A stretch of DNA of 64,000 nucleotides from Chloroflexota bacterium (GTDB lineage Bacteria > Chloroflexota > Anaerolineae > Anaerolineales > UBA11579): the NCBI GenBank assembly GCA_016191875.1, contig JACPVG010000029.1, positions 1-64,000 on the forward strand. The letters are read 5' to 3'. The stretch's first letter is position 1; each line of letters starts with the position of its first letter. Below the pieces are notes generated by a model. It did not search any database, was not told where the DNA came from, and saw only the letters and a program-made list of their open reading frames with translations. Shown piece by piece: positions 49,943-58,561 of the stretch. A program made the position numbers and the translations under genes.

Positions 49943-51445
49943 ATGCAAAAATGGATCGACGCTCTAAAGCAGATCGGGGCCCGGTTCAGGGCCTGGTCGG
50001 CGGACTCGCGCTGGAGCCAGTGGGCGCCGGCCTTTTTGCTTGTAATCGTCCTGCTCATCATTATCGTTGGGAGCCGTTTGCAGCCGCCGGGGCAGGCGGA
50101 CGGCCGCGGCGGCTTTTCGGGCATCTGGGGCCTCTTCAATCCACCTGCAAGCCTCCCTGGCGAGCAAAGTGGGGAGACGGATGGAAGCCCAGGTGATCGG
50201 CCACCCGGGTCCGAGTCGGAGGCCGAAGGCGGCGGCCAATTCTTCAGCAGCCTGTTCGGCAGCAGCCGGACGTTAACGCCAACGCCTTCCGGTTCCACGA
50301 CGCCGGTCGGCACGTTCGGCACGCAGACCGCGGCGCCCGGCGCGACCACCGGCGGGCCGCAGGTGACCATCACCACCCGCGCCATCGTCATTACCCCGCG
50401 CAGCACGCGCACGCCCTATCCCAGCTGGACGCCGCGCCCGAGCGCCACGCCCGGCCCGAGTTCTACGATAGCCTTCTGGGTGGTCAACACCAACACGGCC
50501 ACGGCCACCCAGACGCCGACCGCCAGCGCCACGGGCGGGACGACCACGGCTACCGCCACTGCCAGCGCCACTGCCTCGCCGACCGCTTCGCCCACCCCCA
50601 CCGCGACAGCCATGCTGAGCGGCTCTGAGACCGCCACGGATACGCCCACCGCCACGGATACGGCAACCGGGACGTCAACCAGCACCGAGACGGCCACGGC
50701 GACCGCCACGCCCACGCCCACCGATACACCCACGAGCACGGCCACGCTGACCGGTTCGGAGACCGCCACAGATACGCCCACCGCCACGGATACAGCCACC
50801 GGGACGGCAACCAGCACTGAGACAGCCACCAGCACTGAGACGGCCACCCCGGAAGCGCTGGTGCTGTTGAATGAGGCGAGCATCGGCCTGGATGAGTCTG
50901 GCTCACTCCAGCCGGGCTGGGTGGAACTGCACAATCGCGGCGACCAGGCGGCCGACTTGAGTGGTTGGAAACTCAGGTTCACGGATGGCGACGGATCGGT
51001 TACGGACGAATATGTTTTCGGGGCCGTGGGCCTGAATCCGGACGGGTTCCTGCTGCTGCGGGTGGGAAGCGGGACGGACAGCGAAGCGGAGGTGTTCCTT
51101 GGCGCCAGCCTGCCGCGCCTGGATGGCAACGCGGGCGGCGTGTTGTGGCTGGAGAGCGGGAGCGGGGAGGTGGTAGACTTCCTGCGCTGGGGGAGCGCGG
51201 TGGTAGACCCCTCCGCGCCGGGTGAATGGGAGGCCGCCAACCCGCCGGCCCCGGATGATGCCAATACCCTCGGGCGTGACCCGTCTGTAGAGGATACCAA
51301 CAGCGCGGCAGACTGGTGCTTGCAGGCACCCACGCCGCTGGCGGCCAACAGCGCCTGCTCGGTGGCGGACGCAAAGCGGCTGCCCGAAGCCCAACAGGCG
51401 GGCAGCCGGCCGCCAAAGCGGAGTCGATTGGCCGCAAAGGATTAA
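49943..51445 (+). CDS. Membrane-anchored lamin-tail-domain protein with Thr-rich stalk
   Basis: A 500-residue protein. One N-terminal transmembrane helix ('[17 protein letters not shown]', about residues 27-43) is followed by a Gly/Pro-rich stretch. A roughly 200-residue Thr/Ala/Pro stalk ('[17 protein letters not shown]', with a 132-bp DNA repeat) comes next. A C-terminal lamin tail domain ('[20 protein letters not shown]', '[18 protein letters not shown]', '[17 protein letters not shown]') closes the protein. LTDs on bacterial surfaces are thought to bind DNA or polymers. The stalk is probably glycosylated and carries the domain beyond the wall. It is followed six bases later by the LPQTG subtilase, so the two are one operon with the sortase. 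Confidence 0.85.
   Translation: MQKWIDALKQIGARFRAWSADSRWSQWAPAFLLVIVLLIIIVGSRLQPPGQADGRGGFSGIWGLFNPPASLPGEQSGETDGSPGDRPPGSESEAEGGGQFFSSLFGSSRTLTPTPSGSTTPVGTFGTQTAAPGATTGGPQVTITTRAIVITPRSTRTPYPSWTPRPSATPGPSSTIAFWVVNTNTATATQTPTASATGGTTTATATASATASPTASPTPTATAMLSGSETATDTPTATDTATGTSTSTETATATATPTPTDTPTSTATLTGSETATDTPTATDTATGTATSTETATSTETATPEALVLLNEASIGLDESGSLQPGWVELHNRGDQAADLSGWKLRFTDGDGSVTDEYVFGAVGLNPDGFLLLRVGSGTDSEAEVFLGASLPRLDGNAGGVLWLESGSGEVVDFLRWGSAVVDPSAPGEWEAANPPAPDDANTLGRDPSVEDTNSAADWCLQAPTPLAANSACSVADAKRLPEAQQAGSRPPKRSRLAAKD
50621..50829 (+). repeat. 132-bp direct repeat in the Thr-rich stalk
   Basis: The block starting GGCTCTGAGACCGCCACGGA (50621) recurs as GGTTCGGAGACCGCCACAGA (50753), about 76 bases long at high identity and in frame. 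Confidence 0.85.
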
Positions 51446-51451
51446 GACACG

Positions 51452-53914
51452 GTGATGTGGTTGATGAAAATTCCCCGGCAGGCGCTGTGCCTGGCCGTAC
51501 TCCTGGGATTGCTGGCGTCTCAGTTTGGGGCCGCGCCGGCGCGGGCGGCCTCAGGTTTCGCCACAGCGGGCGAGGAAATCTTACCCGGCCAGCTGGTGGT
51601 GGGCTACCGGAAGGTGGCGGATGCCAATGCCCTGCTGGCAACCGAGGGCGTGGAGGGAGTGTTGTGGCGCTCGGAGCTCAACCGCCTGGGGGTGGCAATC
51701 CTCTCGGTGGAAGCGGGGCGGGAACTGGATCTGGCGACTCAGATCGAAAACGCTCCCGGCATCCGGTTTGTGGAACCGAATTACCGGGTCACGGCCGCCC
51801 TGGCGCCAAACGATACGCTGTTTGGGGGCCAGTACGGTCTCGACCACGTCAATGCGCCCGAGGCCTGGGACATCACTACCGGTTCGACGACCACCATCCT
51901 GGCGGTCATCGATTCGGGCATCGAACTCACCCATCCCGAGTTCTCCGGGCGCATCGTGAGCGGTTATGACTACGTGGACCGCGACCGCACCCCCCAGGAT
52001 GTGTGCGGCCATGGCACGCACGTGGCGGGCGTGGCCGCCGCGACCGGGGACAACCTACAGGGGGTGGCGGGCGTGAACTGGCAGGTGAAGATCATGCCGC
52101 TGCGGGTACTGGACGGCTACTGCCTAGGTACCACAGCCGATGTGGCCGCGGCGCTGGTATACGCCGCGGACCATGGCGCGGACGTGGTAAACCTGAGCCT
52201 GGGGACCAGCGCGCCCTCGACGTTGATGGAAAACGGCACGTATTACGCCTACAGCCAGGGCGTGACGGTGGTGGCCGCAGCGGGAAACGCCGGTTCTTCG
52301 TCGGTGTTCTACCCGGCGGCGTACCCCTGGGTGCTGGCGGTGGGTTCGACGGATACGGCCGGCGACAGGGCGGCCTTCTCGAATGGCGGGAGCGCGCTGG
52401 ACCTGATGGCCCCGGGAGTGGATATCCTCTCGACGACGCCGAGCGGGTACTTCTACTACCAGCAGGTGCTGGGGACGACCTCGAACTATGGCGAGTTGAG
52501 CGGCACCAGCCTTTCAGCGCCTTTCGTTTCGGGCGCGGCGGCCCTGCTGGCCGGGCAACCGGGCTTCGATTGGCCGGACGAGATCGTCGAAGCCCTCACC
52601 ATGACCGCCCTGGACATGGACGCGGCCGGATTTGATAACAACACCGGCTACGGCCTGTTGCAAATCGATGCCGCGCTGGCGTACACGCCAACGGTTGCGC
52701 CTCCGCCGCCCCACACCCCTTCCGCCAACTATGACATCCTGAACTCGCCGGTCTGCGCCAACCTGGTCGAATTCAACTGGCGCACGACAAGCACCGCCCT
52801 GCCGATCTTTGGCAGCAACGGCTATAACACCTTCACGTTGCCATTCACTTTCAACTTTGGGGGCGTGGATTACACGGAAGTGACGGTGAGCGCCAACGGC
52901 TACCTGACTTTTGGAGGCGCGGGCAATGTGCCGGATAACTTCCTGCTGCCGGGCATCGCTCAACCGAATGAGCTCATCGCCCCGTTCTGGGACAACCTGA
53001 ATCCCTCGGCAGGCGGGCAGATCTACGGGGACACGCTGGGCAGCGCGCTAAAGCGCGTGTATGTGGTCGAATGGCGCAACGTGCCGCGCGCGTCTGAAAG
53101 CGGCGGGCTGACATTTCAAGTCGTGCTGCACGAAGGCAGCCATGAAATCCAGTTCCAGTACAAGACCTTGCAGGGCTCAGGCAGCACCGGCGACTCGGCT
53201 ACCGTCGGGCTGGAGTTCGATGCCGGGTTGAGCGGAGTGCAGGTTGGCTACAACCAGAGAAACACCGTGGCGGAAGGCCAGGCGATCCGCTTGCGGCCCT
53301 ACACTACGGGCGAGCCGCTGCTTTCGGATAACTGCGTGGAGCCTGCCGATGAGGGCGAAGCCGGGAATACGGAGCTGGCCAGCCTGAGCCGCAAGGCGGG
53401 GCCGGAAGGCGGGACATTTGACCTCATGCCATTTTGCGTAAACCTGCCCGCGGGCCTGCTCGAAAGCGAGGCGCGCCTCACTCTGCAACTCTCGGATAAG
53501 GAGCCGCCCGCGCCGCCGGATTGGGTGGAGCTGGGCGCCTACGTGGATATCGAATTGACGCCCAGCCCGGATTACGCCAGCCAGGGCTACCCGATCGTCT
53601 GTTACCGGTACACGGCCCAGGACCTGCTGGCAGGCGGCGGGTATGCCTTCAACCTGTTCCTAGCGTATTTTGACCCGGCCACGCGCACGTGGCGGGCGCT
53701 TTCGACGGCGGCGGATGAGGGCCAGGGAATCCTCTATGCCTACGCGCCGCACTTCTCCACATTTGGGGTCTTTGCTGCCCGGCCCGACACTCTGCCGCAA
53801 ACCGGCGCGGCGTTCGCCTGGGATACGGCCACGTGCCTGCCGCTGCTGCTCATGGCCCTGATGCTGGGACTGGCCGGGTGGGCGCGCCGCCGGAACACCA
53901 GGAGGGCGACTTGA
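51452..53914 (+). CDS. S8 peptidase with LPQTG sortase signal
   Basis: An 820-residue subtilase. A signal peptide ('MKIPRQALCLAVLLGLLASQ' after three extra possible starts) and an I9-like propeptide come first. The triad is Asp in 'LAVIDSGIELTHPEF', His in 'GHGTHVAGVAA' and Ser in 'LSGTSLSAPFVSGAA'. A middle beta-sandwich ('NGYNTFTLPFTFNFGGVDYT') and a further strand-rich region lead to the C-terminal 'LPQTG', hydrophobic helix 'LPLLLMALMLGLAGWA' and 'RRRNTRR' tail, a cell-wall sorting signal. It overlaps the sortase gene by four bases, so this is the likely dedicated substrate. Start among GTG 51452/ATG 51455/ATG 51464 is uncertain. Confidence 0.92.
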   Translation: MMWLMKIPRQALCLAVLLGLLASQFGAAPARAASGFATAGEEILPGQLVVGYRKVADANALLATEGVEGVLWRSELNRLGVAILSVEAGRELDLATQIENAPGIRFVEPNYRVTAALAPNDTLFGGQYGLDHVNAPEAWDITTGSTTTILAVIDSGIELTHPEFSGRIVSGYDYVDRDRTPQDVCGHGTHVAGVAAATGDNLQGVAGVNWQVKIMPLRVLDGYCLGTTADVAAALVYAADHGADVVNLSLGTSAPSTLMENGTYYAYSQGVTVVAAAGNAGSSSVFYPAAYPWVLAVGSTDTAGDRAAFSNGGSALDLMAPGVDILSTTPSGYFYYQQVLGTTSNYGELSGTSLSAPFVSGAAALLAGQPGFDWPDEIVEALTMTALDMDAAGFDNNTGYGLLQIDAALAYTPTVAPPPPHTPSANYDILNSPVCANLVEFNWRTTSTALPIFGSNGYNTFTLPFTFNFGGVDYTEVTVSANGYLTFGGAGNVPDNFLLPGIAQPNELIAPFWDNLNPSAGGQIYGDTLGSALKRVYVVEWRNVPRASESGGLTFQVVLHEGSHEIQFQYKTLQGSGSTGDSATVGLEFDAGLSGVQVGYNQRNTVAEGQAIRLRPYTTGEPLLSDNCVEPADEGEAGNTELASLSRKAGPEGGTFDLMPFCVNLPAGLLESEARLTLQLSDKEPPAPPDWVELGAYVDIELTPSPDYASQGYPIVCYRYTAQDLLAGGGYAFNLFLAYFDPATRTWRALSTAADEGQGILYAYAPHFSTFGVFAARPDTLPQTGAAFAWDTATCLPLLLMALMLGLAGWARRRNTRRAT

Positions 53915-54606
53915 AGCGCGCACGGGTCGGGCTGACGGCGATTGCCGTGGTAGTGGCCGGCTGCGCCAGCGGGGGCGCGCAGAACGCCGCGGCGATCCCG
54001 GTTGCGCCAGCCCCGGCGCTGGCTGCTCTCCCCATCTCGTTCCCCGAGCAGCCAACCGTGCAAGAGGCAACCCAAACAGCCGGGCTGGCGCCGCTGCCGA
54101 CCTCGCTGGCCGCTTTGGTGAAAACCCTGTATGGTGAGCGCCAAATCCGCCAATTGGTGCTGCCACGCCTGAACATCGGGGCGCAGGTTGTGCCGGTGGG
54201 CTGGCTGGCGGAAGGCGCGGCCGATGAGGACGGCGATGTGGCCTGGGAGTCGCCGGAGGGGGAGATCGGCTGGGTGGTGAACAGCGCTTTGCCGGATATG
54301 CCCGGCAATGTGATCCTCTACGCCCACAACAACCTGTACGGCGAAGTGTTCCGCGACCTGAGCACGCTTGAAGCCGGTGATTACATTTATCTTGAAACTG
54401 GCGCGGGATTGTGGCAATACGCGGTCACGGAAGTACACGTCCTGCTGGTGTTCGGCGCGGCCGGGGCGGATGAGGACGCGTTCGAGGAATACCTGTGGCC
54501 GGAGGGAGATGAGCGTCTAACGCTGGTGTCCTGCTGGCCGCCGGTGAGCAACACCCACCGGGTGGTGGTGGTGGCCATCCCGGCGAACGACGCGAACGGC
54601 CAGTGA
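53911..54606 (+). CDS. Sortase, lipoprotein-type
   Basis: Transpeptidase that cleaves the sorting motif and links the protein to a surface amine. It starts with TTG at 53911 overlapping the subtilase stop (TTGA), with AGGAGGG four bases upstream, and has 231 residues. The first residues 'MKRARVGLTAIAVVVAGC' form a signal with a lipobox Cys, so it appears to be a lipid-anchored sortase rather than one with a transmembrane helix. The catalytic residues are His139 in 'ILYAHNNLYGE', Cys208 in 'LTLVSCWPP' and Arg217 in 'NTHRVVVVA'. Ala replaces the common Gly before His. Most similar in layout to class D/E-like sortases. Confidence 0.88.
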   Translation: MKRARVGLTAIAVVVAGCASGGAQNAAAIPVAPAPALAALPISFPEQPTVQEATQTAGLAPLPTSLAALVKTLYGERQIRQLVLPRLNIGAQVVPVGWLAEGAADEDGDVAWESPEGEIGWVVNSALPDMPGNVILYAHNNLYGEVFRDLSTLEAGDYIYLETGAGLWQYAVTEVHVLLVFGAAGADEDAFEEYLWPEGDERLTLVSCWPPVSNTHRVVVVAIPANDANGQ

Positions 54607-54653
54607 GCAGCGTCGCCTGGCGTAAACCCCCTGGTTAATGTGCGCCGATATGA

Positions 54654-56837
54654 TCAATCGCTTTGCCCCAGCCGCCAATCCAGACCAGTCCAGCGGCGGG
54701 CGACGGGGTTGTTCTTGACCGCAATGGCTACGGCTTTGGGGTTGGTGACCAGCACACACAACCGGCGCGCCCGGGTGATGGCGGTGTAGAGCAGGTTGCG
54801 CTGGAGCATCATGTAATGCTGGGTGAGCAGCGGCAGCACGACCGCCGGGAATTCCGACCCCTGGGATTTATGAACTGATATCGCATAGGCCGGGACAAGT
54901 TGGTCGGCTTCGTTAAAACCATATTCGACCGCCCGGCCATCGAACTCGACTATCAAGAGATGGTCGACCGGGGAGATCTCTCGCAGCAGGCCGATGTCGC
55001 CATTAAAGACCTGTTTATCATAATCATTGCGAATCTGCATCACTTTATCGCCGGGGCGGAAGAGCGTCCCGAACAGGCGGCGCTCCGGCTTGAGCGCCGA
55101 AGGCGGGTTGAGGGCCTGCTGCAGGCGTTCGTTGAGCAGGGTGATGCCGGCCGGGCCGCGATACATGGGCGCCAGCACCTGGATATCCCTGAGCGGGTCG
55201 AGGCCAAAACGCTCCGGGATGCGGCCGGTGACGAGGTCAACCACCCAATCCGCGGCCTGTTCGGGCGTGTCGGCCGGAAAACGGAAGAAGTCATTCCCGT
55301 CTTTGGGGAAATCGGGCGCCTGCCCCTGGTTGATGCGGTGGGCGTTGATGATGATGTGGGAGCCAGCCGCCTGGCGGAAGATGGTGGACAGGCGCGTGAC
55401 CGGAAAGCGGCCACTCTTTATAAGGTCGCGCAGCACATCGCCCGCGCCCACTGAAGGCAACTGGTCCACATCCCCAACCAACAGCAGGTGGGTTCCGGGT
55501 TCGATGGCCTTGAGCAAACTGTTGGCTAACAGGATATCCAACATGGAGGCTTCATCAATCACGAGCAGGTCGAGTGACAGTGGATTTTCAGCGTTGTGCA
55601 TGAAGCCGCGCATGGGTGAGAAATCGAGCAGGCGGTGGATGGTGGCGGCCGGCCGGCCGGTGGCCTCGCTGAGGCGTTTGGCCGCCCGGCCGGTGGGCGA
55701 GGCCAGGGCGTAGCGTTTTCCGGCGCTTTCCACGGCGATCATGAGCGCTTTCAGCGCGGTGGTCTTGCCGGTCCCCGGCCCGCCGGTGAGGATACTGACC
55801 GGCTGGGCCAGGGCGGTGTGGATGGCGGCGCGCTGTTCGTCGGAGAGGTCGCCGGTGAGCGGCGTGAAGAGGGGTGGAATATCGGCCAGGCGGCCGGGCA
55901 GGGCGGCGGCCAGCGCTTGCAGGCGATTGGCGGCGCCGACTTCGGCGAAATAATACAGCGAGAGGTACACGGCGTTATCGGTCTCGGGGGCGGGCTGGCC
56001 GTCCAGGGGCAGCCGGTCGAGCCGGATGCGTTCGGCGGCCATGAGGGACTCCAGGGCGGGTTCCACCTGCTCGGGCGAAATGCCAAGCAGGGCGGCGGCC
56101 TGCTCGGCCAGGAGCGGCCTGGGCAGGAAGGCATGACCCTCGAATACCTGCTCCTCGAGGGTATAAAGGATGCCGGCTTCGATGCGCGTGGGGTGGTCGG
56201 GCGGCAGCCCCAAGGCGCGGGCGAGTTTGTCGGCGGTCTTGAATCCCACGCCGTAGATGTCGCGCGCCAGCTGGTAGGGGTCGTTCTGGACGATTGCCAG
56301 CGATTCGTCGCCGTACTGCTTGTAGATCTTGACGGCGAGGTTGGTACTGACCTCGTGAGCGTGCAGGAACAGCATGATGTCCTTGATCTGTTTCTGCTCT
56401 TCCCAGGCTTCCAGGATAATCTTTGAACGCTTGGGGCCGATGTCGGCGACTTCGCGCAGACGGCGGGGATGTTTTTCAATGACGTCGAGGGTTTCCAACC
56501 CAAAATGAGAGACGATGCGTTCAGCCAGTTTGGGGCCGATGCCGCGCAACAACCCGGAACCCAAATAGCGGCGCAAACCCTCAAGGGTTGCAGGACGCGA
56601 TTGCTGGAGGGTCTGGGCGTTGAACTGGGCTCCGTGCCTGGGGTGCTGGGTCCACTCGCCGGACAGGGTCAGGTGTTCGCCGGGGGCCAATTCGGGCAGG
56701 TTGCCGGTGATGGTGACAAGGCCATCGCGGGCTTCGGCGGGCAGGCCCTTCTGGTCGGGAAGCAGGCGCAGGACGGTGTAGCCGTTTTCCTGGTTGTAGA
56801 ATGTGATGCGCTCGACGGAACCGCTAAGGGTGTCCAT
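54654..56837 (-). CDS. recD2: RecD2-type SF1B DNA helicase
   Basis: ATP-dependent 5'-3' helicase found in bacteria without RecBCD. An N-terminal OB/helix-hairpin region ('GSGLLRGIGPKLAERIV', about residues 86-102) is followed by motif I 'ILTGGPGTGKTTALKAL', motif II 'LLVIDEASMLDILLANS', motif III 'LLLVGDVDQLPSVGAGDVLR', and SH3 plus 'SVHKSQGSEFPAVVLPL' and 'LLYTAITRARRLCVLV' near the end. The length of 727 residues is normal. ATG 56837 is chosen because TATAAT (minus, 56844-56849) ends six bases before it; the ATG at 56864 lies upstream of that promoter. It acts in DNA repair and replication-fork processing. Confidence 0.94.
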   Translation of the reverse strand: MDTLSGSVERITFYNQENGYTVLRLLPDQKGLPAEARDGLVTITGNLPELAPGEHLTLSGEWTQHPRHGAQFNAQTLQQSRPATLEGLRRYLGSGLLRGIGPKLAERIVSHFGLETLDVIEKHPRRLREVADIGPKRSKIILEAWEEQKQIKDIMLFLHAHEVSTNLAVKIYKQYGDESLAIVQNDPYQLARDIYGVGFKTADKLARALGLPPDHPTRIEAGILYTLEEQVFEGHAFLPRPLLAEQAAALLGISPEQVEPALESLMAAERIRLDRLPLDGQPAPETDNAVYLSLYYFAEVGAANRLQALAAALPGRLADIPPLFTPLTGDLSDEQRAAIHTALAQPVSILTGGPGTGKTTALKALMIAVESAGKRYALASPTGRAAKRLSEATGRPAATIHRLLDFSPMRGFMHNAENPLSLDLLVIDEASMLDILLANSLLKAIEPGTHLLLVGDVDQLPSVGAGDVLRDLIKSGRFPVTRLSTIFRQAAGSHIIINAHRINQGQAPDFPKDGNDFFRFPADTPEQAADWVVDLVTGRIPERFGLDPLRDIQVLAPMYRGPAGITLLNERLQQALNPPSALKPERRLFGTLFRPGDKVMQIRNDYDKQVFNGDIGLLREISPVDHLLIVEFDGRAVEYGFNEADQLVPAYAISVHKSQGSEFPAVVLPLLTQHYMMLQRNLLYTAITRARRLCVLVTNPKAVAIAVKNNPVARRWTGLDWRLGQSD

Positions 56838-56849
56838 GCTGGAATTATA
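56838..56849 (-). promoter_or_regulatory. -10 promoter for a leaderless recD2 mRNA
   Basis: TATAAT at 56844-56849 (minus strand) ends six bases before the ATG at 56837. Confidence 0.6.
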
Positions 56850-56914
56850 AATGGCGGCAGCCATACCGCGCCGCCGCTATCCTATACAGTCCACTACCGG
56901 TAATCGAGAGAAGA

Positions 56915-58348
56915 TCAGGGGATAAGCCAGTCCGAACCGAGGACGATCTCGATGTCGACCTGGCTGTTGGGGTCGAAGCGGTTGAAGATGCGGGTGTTCT
57001 GGATGCCCATCAGGTCGACCAGGAACTGCACAGTGTAGGGATTGCCGGTGTAGTCGATGATGGTGGTGTAGGTGGTGAGGTCGGCGTTGCCAACCTCAGT
57101 CACGTTGACCCCCAGCGACAGCAAATAGGTCTGCGTATCGCCTGCCAGGCCGCTGGCGGAGCTGCCGTTGAAGATGGCGACAATCGCCTGTTCGGCCTTC
57201 ATCAGTTCGGCGGGGTCGGCGCCCACCGCGCCGGGGCCGATGAGGGCATCGGCGCTGAAGATCTCGTCGCGCAGCACGCGGATATTCTGGGTGATGGGCT
57301 TGAGAATCTGCAGGCCGTCAGGGGACGTGCCAAATGTAACCATCTCCGGTGGGGCGATGACCCCGCGCTTGATGTTGCTGACATCAATCTGCATGCCGAG
57401 CAAGGCGAGCTGGAAGGCTTCGCCAAAGGCGATGTTGGTCTTGACGCCGGTGATAATGGTGTTCCAGATCTCGGGACCTTTTTCGAACACGATCTCGGTG
57501 GGGTAGTCGAGGATGCGCTGGCGGATGCCGAGGATGACTTGCTGCTGGCGCAGGGCGCGGTCGAAGTCGCCGTTCTCGCTGTTACGGGCACGCGCATACG
57601 CCAGGGCATAGGCACCCGGAAGGGTCTGGCGGCCGGCCCTAATCTTAATGGTTTTTTCCTTGTCGATGATATCGACCTTGATGGTCTCAGGCACATCAAC
57701 CTCGATGCCGCCGATAAGGTCGATAAAGGTGACGAAGGCGTTGAAATCCACTACGGCATAATAATTTATCTCGATGCCGAGGAATTCTTCCACGGTCGCC
57801 ACGGCCAGCCCAGGGCCGCCGCCCGGCAATTGCGAGCCTTCGCCGATCTGGTAGGCGGAGTTGATCTTGTTGTAGCCTGCGCCGGGGACGTTGACCCACA
57901 GGTCACGCGGGATGGAGAGCATCCCGGCGGTTTTGCTGGCCGGGTCGATGGTGAGCAGAATCATGGTATCGGTGCGCGGCGCGCCCTGGCCAGCCTCCCA
58001 ATCCCGCAGGTCGAGGCCCATTACCAGCATGGTGACGCGGCTGGCGCCATCCCAGGGCTTGGCGGCCAATTCGGCAGAAGGCGGCAGAGGCTGGGGCTGG
58101 CTGGCGTCGCCGGAATCCGTCTGGCTGCCGCTGGCCTGCACGGCTATACCAGGCAGGTCAGAGGTAAATGACCAAGCGCTGGTGAGGTCTTTGACCAGGC
58201 GAAACGCCAGCACGGCGGTGAGCAGGCCGGCGATGGCAAAGGCAAGGGCCACGCCGCGCAGCAACCAGGCAGGCGTTGGGGCGGCATTGGCGCGGCGCGA
58301 CCGGCGGCCACGCGAGGGAGAAGGCTGGGTGTATCCGGGTTCGTTCAT
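56915..58348 (-). CDS. LytR-CpsA-Psr family protein
   Basis: Membrane-anchored LCP enzyme that transfers undecaprenyl-linked glycopolymers to peptidoglycan. It has a basic N-terminus, one helix (about residues 32-55), then the LCP domain: 'VTMLVMGLDLRDWEAGQGAP', 'RTDTMILLTID', 'MLSIPRDLWVNVPGAGYNKI' and 'ALAYARARNSENGDFDRALR'. The C-terminal LytR_C domain ('AIVAIFNGSSASGLAGDTQT') follows. ATG 58348 is preferred; the frame back to 58402 is translated repeat sequence ('MQKDFRLAARQSASDFST'). Length is 477 residues. With the sortase and UppS this supports a thick, polymer-decorated cell wall. Confidence 0.93.
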   Translation of the reverse strand: MNEPGYTQPSPSRGRRSRRANAAPTPAWLLRGVALAFAIAGLLTAVLAFRLVKDLTSAWSFTSDLPGIAVQASGSQTDSGDASQPQPLPPSAELAAKPWDGASRVTMLVMGLDLRDWEAGQGAPRTDTMILLTIDPASKTAGMLSIPRDLWVNVPGAGYNKINSAYQIGEGSQLPGGGPGLAVATVEEFLGIEINYYAVVDFNAFVTFIDLIGGIEVDVPETIKVDIIDKEKTIKIRAGRQTLPGAYALAYARARNSENGDFDRALRQQQVILGIRQRILDYPTEIVFEKGPEIWNTIITGVKTNIAFGEAFQLALLGMQIDVSNIKRGVIAPPEMVTFGTSPDGLQILKPITQNIRVLRDEIFSADALIGPGAVGADPAELMKAEQAIVAIFNGSSASGLAGDTQTYLLSLGVNVTEVGNADLTTYTTIIDYTGNPYTVQFLVDLMGIQNTRIFNRFDPNSQVDIEIVLGSDWLIP

Positions 58349-58374
58349 TGTTGAGAAGTCACTGGCGCTTTGGC

Positions 58375-58407
58375 GAGCAGCCAACCGAAAGTCTTTTTGC
58401 AAAGGAC
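58375..58407. repeat. Upstream hairpin block of the dispersed element, copy B
   Basis: Matches 5961-5993 (CCGAAAGTCTTTTT and CAAAGGAC). It overlaps the non-coding extension of the LCP frame. Confidence 0.7.
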
Positions 58408-58417
58408 GTCGGCACCA

Positions 58418-58465
58418 GTTGGCCGCTGTTCCTCTCCGACGGAATTCCAGTTTCTTGCGGCCAAC
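58418..58465. repeat. 48-bp dispersed palindromic-end element, copy B
   Basis: GTTGGCCGCTGTTCCTCTCC...GGCCAAC. It lies in the divergent gap between the LCP and ABC-F genes and is the best-conserved of the three, with perfect complementary ends. Confidence 0.8.
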
Positions 58466-58561
58466 ACCTCGGTAACAAACGCTTATTATATCATGCGGCC
58501 TCGGAGGGGCTGGCTGCGGTACAATCCCCCTTTGGGATGATTTTTGACATAGGAATCATGT

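Noticed and set aside
58349-58402. N-terminal extension of the LCP protein
   Set aside because: The extra residues are translated from the dispersed repeat block shared with 5961-5993, so they are not coding.
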